Source: Verrucomicrobiota bacterium
GTDB lineage: Bacteria > Verrucomicrobiota > Verrucomicrobiia > Verrucomicrobiales > Verrucomicrobiaceae
Direction of reading: 5' to 3'
Length of the DNA stretch: 10,280 nucleotides
NCBI GenBank assembly: GCA_023428335.1
Contig: JAEYYS010000271.1
Coordinates: forward strand, 1-10,280
Below, in pieces: positions 6,858-10,280 of this stretch (positions are counted from its first letter, which is position 1; each line of letters opens with the position of its first letter). The notes beneath the pieces are model-generated. The model saw only the letters and a list, made by a program, of their open reading frames with translations. It did no database searches and was not told where the DNA came from. A program made the translations under genes and the position numbers.

Positions 6858-7742
6858 TCACCGCGTCACCACCAGCACGATCGCGGCCATCATGAGCAGG
6901 GCGCCGGCCATTCGCCAGCGCAGCACGCGCCCGCCGAGGTGCTGTTCCTGGTTGCGGAACCAGTGGCCGACCAGCCAGACCATGACCACGCTGAGCAGGC
7001 CGCGTGAGGCATAGACGACGTTGGCCGAGGCGGCCTGGCCGTGGATGGCGAGGGTGCTGACGAAGGCGATGCTTTGCAGGCCGAGGATGATCGAACCGCC
7101 GCAGAGCCAGCGCCAGGCCGGCGGGCGAATGGCGCTCAACGGGGCGGAGAAGCGGAAAACCAGGCCGAAGGACAAAATGGCATTGATCCAGAACACGCAG
7201 GGCAGCAGTCGGCCGGCGCCCCAGTGCGGTCCCCACTTCTGCACGAGCACGTCGAACACCGCGAAGCAGACCGCGCCGAAGCCGCCGGCGGCCAGGGTGA
7301 TGCCAAGCCCGCGCGGCGAGGCGCCGCCGCCACTGCGGTTGAGGAAGGTCAGGCCGAAGACGCTGAGCACGCAGGCGACCCAGAGCCGGGTGTCGATGTG
7401 ATCGCCGGTAAGGAAGGGGGCGAGCAGGGCGACCAGCACCACCTTCAGGCCGAACACCGGCACGGCGACCGAGACATCGCCCTTCTCCAGGGCGAGGAAT
7501 TGCGAGATCTGGCCGGCGAACAGGCAGAGGGCGATGACGCCGGGCTGCCAGAGCAGCTCGCGCTCAATCGGCGGGCCGCCGAACAGCCAGAGCGTCGAGA
7601 ACAGCACGGCGACGATCAGGTTGGCGACAAAGGTCGTGCGCCACAGGCCGATCCCGTACTCGCTGGAGCGCTTCAGGGCGAGGGCGCCGAAGGCGTAGAG
7701 CAGGGCGGCGAGGAAGGGATAAACGATCGTCGGAGCGGGCAC
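6858..7742 (-). CDS. EamA/DMT-superfamily membrane transporter
   Basis: A 294-residue inner-membrane protein with about ten hydrophobic segments in two halves, the layout of the drug/metabolite transporter superfamily (EamA repeats). The first segment is IVYPFLAALLYAFGALALK (6-24). The conserved end of helix 3 into helix 4, EKGDVSVAVPVFGLKVVLVA (86-105), matches the EamA motif region, and its counterpart in the second half is ASANVVYASRGLLSVVMVW (238-256). The loop near 135-145 is Gly/Ser-rich and separates the halves. The substrate cannot be inferred. The start is uncertain: the GTG at 7742 puts the first helix near the N-terminus as the family expects, while a GTG at 7787 would add 15 charged, non-membrane residues and is preceded immediately by AGGGGA, too close for a normal SD. 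It is divergent from hemC. Confidence 0.85.
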   Translation of the reverse strand: MPAPTIVYPFLAALLYAFGALALKRSSEYGIGLWRTTFVANLIVAVLFSTLWLFGGPPIERELLWQPGVIALCLFAGQISQFLALEKGDVSVAVPVFGLKVVLVALLAPFLTGDHIDTRLWVACVLSVFGLTFLNRSGGGASPRGLGITLAAGGFGAVCFAVFDVLVQKWGPHWGAGRLLPCVFWINAILSFGLVFRFSAPLSAIRPPAWRWLCGGSIILGLQSIAFVSTLAIHGQAASANVVYASRGLLSVVMVWLVGHWFRNQEQHLGGRVLRWRMAGALLMMAAIVLVVTR

Positions 7743-7841
7743 AGCGTGCGGATAGCACAGCTTGCCGCGGCCGGCGCGGGAAATCACTCCCCTGCATCAT
7801 TCCTTTGCGTCCGGCCGGGTTTGCGTGAACACCTGTCGGTC

Positions 7842-8786
7842 ATGTCCACGCCCCCCCTCATCCTCGGCACCCGCGGCAGCGAGCTCGCGCTGGCGCAGAC
7901 GCGCACCGTCACCGAGGGCCTGCTGGCCGCCCACGCCGGCCTGACCGTTGAGCGCAAAATCATTCAGACCAGCGGCGACAAGCGCCAGGACCTGCGCTTT
8001 TCCGAGTTCAACGAGGTCGCCAACGTCGACAAGGGCATCTTCATCAAGGAGCTCGAAACCGCCCTGCAGAATGGTGAAGTGGATGCCGCCGTGCACAGCC
8101 TCAAGGACGTGCCCTCCGATCTGGCGCCGGGTTTTGTCATCGCCGCCGTGCTGCCGCGCGCGCCGACCGAGGACGTGCTGGTCACCGCCGCGCCGCACAC
8201 CCTGGAAACCCTGCCCGTCGGCGCCCGCGTCGGCACCAGCAGCGTGCGCCGCGCCGCGCAGCTGCGCTGGCTGCGACCCGACCTGCAGGTGGTTGAAATC
8301 CGCGGCAACGTGCCGACCCGGGTGAAGAAGGTGCTCGGCGAGGGCGCGCTCGACGCCGTCCTGCTCGCGGCCGCCGGCCTGCAACGGCTCGGGCTGCTGA
8401 AGGACGATCGCCTTGAACTGGACGGCATCGAGCTGCACGCGCATGTGCTCGATCCCGTGCGCTTTTTGCCGGCCGCAGGGCAGGGGGCCATCGCCATCGA
8501 ATGCCGCGCCGGCGACAGCACCAGCATCGGGCGCGTGCGTGCCCTCAATCATGCCGAGACCGAGGCGCGCGTCATCGCCGAGCGCGAGTTCCTGCGCCTG
8601 CTCGGCGCCGGCTGCCAGACGCCGGTCGGCGCCCGTACCTGGATCGAGGCGGGCAGCCTGCACATGGCCGTGCGCGTCTTCAACGAGGCCGACCTGTCCG
8701 CGCCGCCGGTGGAAAAGCAGGCCAGTCGCCCGGTCGCCGAACCGCAGCAGCTGGCCGCCGAACTGGCGCGCGGGCTGGAGAAGTGA
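7842..8786 (+). CDS. hemC: Porphobilinogen deaminase (hydroxymethylbilane synthase)
   Basis: A 314-residue cytoplasmic enzyme that joins four porphobilinogen units into hydroxymethylbilane in tetrapyrrole (haem) synthesis. Diagnostic features: the N-terminal GTRGSELALAQT (9-20), GIFIKELE (65-72), AAVHSLKDVPSDL (82-94) with catalytic Asp89, GTSSVRRAAQLRWLRPDL (131-148), EIRGNVPTR (152-160) with substrate-binding arginines, AAGQGAIAIE (211-220), and GAGCQTPVGA (255-264), where Cys258 carries the dipyrromethane cofactor. Length is normal for the family. The frame is open far upstream, antisense to the transporter, but the ATG at 7842 matches the family N-terminus. No SD is present. No other haem gene (hemA, hemD) lies next to it within the window. 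Confidence 0.97.
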   Translation: MSTPPLILGTRGSELALAQTRTVTEGLLAAHAGLTVERKIIQTSGDKRQDLRFSEFNEVANVDKGIFIKELETALQNGEVDAAVHSLKDVPSDLAPGFVIAAVLPRAPTEDVLVTAAPHTLETLPVGARVGTSSVRRAAQLRWLRPDLQVVEIRGNVPTRVKKVLGEGALDAVLLAAAGLQRLGLLKDDRLELDGIELHAHVLDPVRFLPAAGQGAIAIECRAGDSTSIGRVRALNHAETEARVIAEREFLRLLGAGCQTPVGARTWIEAGSLHMAVRVFNEADLSAPPVEKQASRPVAEPQQLAAELARGLEK

Positions 8787-8798
8787 GGGGCTGAGCTG

Positions 8799-8818
8799 CG
8801 CGACCTCCAAGGTTCGCG
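8799..8818 (+). terminator. Hairpin 12 nt after the hemC stop, possible transcript end
   Basis: CGCGACCT (8799-8806), a 3-nt loop CCA, then AGGT, a bulged T and CGCG (8810-8818): eight pairs with one bulge. Its position just after hemC suggests a 3'-end hairpin. There is no U-run after it, so termination here would need Rho or would be weak. Confidence 0.3.
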
Positions 8819-8845
8819 AGTCACCAGCGAAGATCGCCAATCCCC

Positions 8846-8888
8846 AAACAAAAAACCGGTCGCCCTGCCAACTGGCGAAGCGACCGGT
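8846..8888 (-). terminator. Rho-independent terminator of the DUF1080 gene
   Basis: A perfect 9-bp stem, ACCGGTCGC (8855-8863) with GCGACCGGT (8880-8888), encloses a small inner stem GCC/GGC. Read on the minus strand the stem is followed at once by six T's (8855-8850), then GTTT. It starts 20 nt after the DUF1080 stop codon. It is directional: the + strand side has no T-run, so it does not obviously serve hemC. Confidence 0.88.
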
Positions 8889-8908
8889 CACAGGGTCAAA
8901 GGAGCGTC

Positions 8909-9898
8909 TTACTTCACCACCGGGCGCAGCACCAGGTTGCGGTAGTCGACGTTGGTGTGGTCGCCCTGCAGGAAGATCGGGCCGGGCTTGAACTCGTCGC
9001 TGGTCAGCGCGCCGCCAGTGCAGCCGAGCACGGGCTGGTTGTCGATGATCGTCGCGCCATTGAGGATGACCGTCAGGTGGCGATCGACCAGGGTGATGTC
9101 GAGCGTCTGCCATTCGCCGATGGGTTTTTCCGCGGCCACGGCCGGGGTGATGCGGCTGTACAGGGCGCCCATGTGGTGGGAGTCGAGCGGCTTGCCGTAG
9201 CTTTCCATGACCTGCACCTCGTAGATGCCGCGCAGGTAGACGCCGCTGTTGCTGGCCTCCTGGGTGCGCACTTCCAGCTTGAGGTGGAAGTCTTCGAACT
9301 CGGCATCGGTGCGCAGGTTGCCGAAGTGTTTGCCGGGCTCCTTGACGACGCGGTTCATGAGCACGCCGTCCGCGACCTGCCAGCCATTGAGGTCGTCCGG
9401 CTTGATGAGGCGCCAGCCGCTGAGGTCCTTGCCGTTGAAGAGCGACACCGGTTCGCCGAACTTCACCTTGGCGAGGTCGGGGCGCGGCGGCAGGGCCGGG
9501 ATGCGTTTGCCGGTGAATTCGCCCTGGCCAAAGGCCTTGCCGTCGGGCCGGGTTTTCACCGTGCTGCCCGTGAGCGTGTCGCCACTGGCCTGGACGGTGA
9601 TCGTTTCGGTGATCGTCTCGCTGATCTCGGCGCCGGCCTTGTCCTTGCGCTTCGCCTGCGAGAGGCGGGTGACGAGCAGCTTGCCGTCCTTGAGTTCGGC
9701 GCCCTGGGTGGGCACGACGCTGCCGCCGCCCCAAAGCACGCTGGCGTTGAGCTTGCCGTCCTTTTCTTCGACGCCGAGCCAGCCGGCACGGCCTCCGGGC
9801 AGGTCGAGCGCCCAGCGGCCGAGGTAGGGGTTGTCCGCCGCAGCGGCACTGAGGGTGAGGGCGGCCAGGGCCGCAAGGAGTCGGAGGGAATGGATCAT
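8909..9898 (-). CDS. Exported DUF1080 (3-keto-disaccharide hydrolase-like) protein with extra N-terminal beta domain
   Basis: A 329-residue protein with signal peptide MIHSLRLLAALAALTLSAAA (1-20). Residues about 23-134 form a beta-rich domain (NPYLGRWALDLPGG; LGVEEKDGKLNASVLWGGG) that I do not recognise. The C-terminal DUF1080 domain (about 148-327) shows VSLFNGKDLSGW (151-162), SNSGVYLRGIYEVQV (216-230), HHMGALYS (241-248), GEWQTLDITL (261-270) and GPIFLQGDHTNVDYRN (306-321), all typical of this jelly-roll family, which Pfam names 3-keto-disaccharide hydrolase. It is probably periplasmic and cleaves modified glycosides; the substrate is unproven. The ATG at 9896-9898 is chosen over an upstream in-frame start because it gives the signal peptide. 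There is no SD; the leader is C-rich. It is monocistronic, with its own terminator, and divergent from the Arg/Gly-rich gene. Its signal-peptide codons fall inside the 37-base direct repeat. Confidence 0.88.
   Translation of the reverse strand: MIHSLRLLAALAALTLSAAAADNPYLGRWALDLPGGRAGWLGVEEKDGKLNASVLWGGGSVVPTQGAELKDGKLLVTRLSQAKRKDKAGAEISETITETITVQASGDTLTGSTVKTRPDGKAFGQGEFTGKRIPALPPRPDLAKVKFGEPVSLFNGKDLSGWRLIKPDDLNGWQVADGVLMNRVVKEPGKHFGNLRTDAEFEDFHLKLEVRTQEASNSGVYLRGIYEVQVMESYGKPLDSHHMGALYSRITPAVAAEKPIGEWQTLDITLVDRHLTVILNGATIIDNQPVLGCTGGALTSDEFKPGPIFLQGDHTNVDYRNLVLRPVVK
9860..9896. repeat. 37-base direct repeat, left copy
   Basis: The 37 bases are identical to 10244-10280. This copy covers codons 1 (in part) to 13 of the DUF1080 gene's signal peptide on the minus strand. 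The base before it differs between the copies (G here, T at 10243), so the left border is real; the right border cannot be tested because the other copy stops at the window end. Confidence 0.9.
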
Positions 9899-9977
9899 GG
9901 CAGTTGGGGTGGGGTTGCAGTGTTGACCACCGGCGCGGCGAAGGAAAGCGGAGATCACCGGTGACGCGCGAACAAAG

Positions 9978-10006
9978 TTGGCGACAGCGCAGAAGTACGC
10001 CATACT
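9978..10006 (+). promoter_or_regulatory. Candidate sigma-70-type promoter for the Arg/Gly-rich gene
   Basis: TTGGCG at 9978-9983 (4 of 6 to TTGACA) and CATACT at 10001-10006 (4 of 6 to TATAAT) are separated by exactly 17 nt. A start point about 7 nt further on would leave a leader of roughly 12 nt before the ATG at 10025. A perfect 10-bp palindrome TCACCGGTGA lies just upstream at 9955-9964 and could be an operator. This is pattern matching only. Confidence 0.35.
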
Positions 10007-10024
10007 GCGGCTCCCTCTCCCAAC

Positions 10025-10280
10025 ATGACCGAACCCGAAGCGACTCCCGAAACGCCTGTGCCACCCGGACAGGTGGACCTTTCCGATCTGCGCATGATGC
10101 CAGCCTGGGTCGCCGGCATGGGCGGCAGCAGCAACTTCGCCAAATATGAAGAGCGCGAGGAGCGCGGTCCGCGTCCCGGCGGGCGCGATCGCCGCGAGGG
10201 CGGTCCACGCCGTGACGGCCCGCCCGGCCCGCGTCGCGATTTTGGCGGCCAGGGCCGCAAGGAGTCGGAGGGAATGGATC
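10025..10280 (+). CDS. Arg/Gly/Pro-rich hypothetical protein (partial, 3' end outside window)
   Basis: The first 85 residues are visible. Residues 1-40 are acidic and proline-rich, then contain a short ordered-looking motif, VDLSDLRMMPAWVAGMG (17-33), which may be a conserved N-terminal signature. From about 42 the chain becomes a low-complexity Arg/Gly/Pro/Asp stretch (EEREERGPRPGGRDRREGG and onward), like the disordered RGG tails of nucleic-acid-binding proteins. I cannot name the family; from memory similar N-termini occur in uncharacterised Verrucomicrobiota proteins, but I cannot check. There is no signal peptide, so it is probably cytoplasmic. The last 12 residues (from Gly74) are encoded by the 37-base repeat and look less Arg/Pro-rich than what precedes, so this end may not be the true sequence. 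The ATG at 10025 has a pyrimidine-rich leader and no SD. Confidence 0.6.
   Translation, partial: MTEPEATPETPVPPGQVDLSDLRMMPAWVAGMGGSSNFAKYEEREERGPRPGGRDRREGGPRRDGPPGPRRDFGGQGRKESEGMD
10244..10280. repeat. 37-base direct repeat, right copy, ending at the last base of the window
   Basis: It is identical to 9860-9896 and lies 384 bases downstream in the same orientation. Here it is read in the + strand frame of the Arg/Gly-rich protein. Since the match reaches the final base, its true length is at least 37 and unknown. An assembly-end artefact is as likely as a genuine repeat. Confidence 0.9.

Noticed and set aside
7041..7841. An upstream open extension of hemC of 267 codons
   Set aside because: It is antisense to the EamA-type transporter, and the HemC family begins at the ATG at 7842.
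7797..10208. An 803-codon open frame on the minus strand over hemC and the DUF1080 gene
   Set aside because: It conflicts with hemC and with the correct DUF1080 frame, and has a low-complexity Arg/Gln/Gly composition without any recognisable motif.

Overview
This GC-rich window (about two thirds G+C by eye, not counted) looks like a piece of a Verrucomicrobiota chromosome, possibly Opitutaceae-like. The reasons are a set of exported sugar enzymes typical of that phylum and of Planctomycetes (ThuA-like, SMP-30, Fes-like esterase, DUF1080), a short FtsY without a long acidic N-terminal domain, and almost no Shine-Dalgarno sequences. The placement is an inference from protein content. The window holds ten protein genes, two of them cut by the ends, and no tRNA, rRNA, CRISPR array or transposase that I could see.

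Layout. 1-764 (-): ftsY, running off the left edge. 826-1863 (-): a DAO/MnmC-C-like FAD oxidoreductase. 2010-5745 (+): four closely spaced genes (exported ThuA-domain protein, cytoplasmic TIM-barrel sugar isomerase/epimerase, exported serine esterase, exported SMP-30 lactonase) that probably form one operon. 5746-5839: a convergent gap with a compact palindromic repeat. 5840-6742 (-): a lipoprotein of the metal-binding TroA/ZnuA superfamily that lacks two canonical His ligands. 6858-7742 (-): an EamA/DMT-type transporter. 7842-8786 (+): hemC. 8787-8908: a convergent gap with a clear intrinsic terminator for the leftward gene. 8909-9898 (-): an exported DUF1080 protein. 10025-10280 (+): the start of an Arg/Gly/Pro-rich protein cut by the right edge.

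Working together. The ThuA-like protein, the isomerase-fold protein, the lactonase, the esterase and the DUF1080 protein fit a glycoside or modified-sugar pathway, plausibly through 3-keto sugars. Four of the five carry signal peptides, so much of the chemistry would be periplasmic. The 3-dehydrogenase such a pathway needs is not in the window. The remaining genes are housekeeping (ftsY, hemC) or transport.

The most notable points are: an exact 37-base direct repeat whose second copy ends exactly at the last base, suggesting a contig-end artefact or a real repeat cut off; a chain of three overlapping hairpins with 7-nt loops at 5776-5819; pyrimidine-rich, SD-less start regions with non-ATG starts; and the altered metal site of the TroA-like protein. 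I do not see a clear-cut new defence or mobile system.
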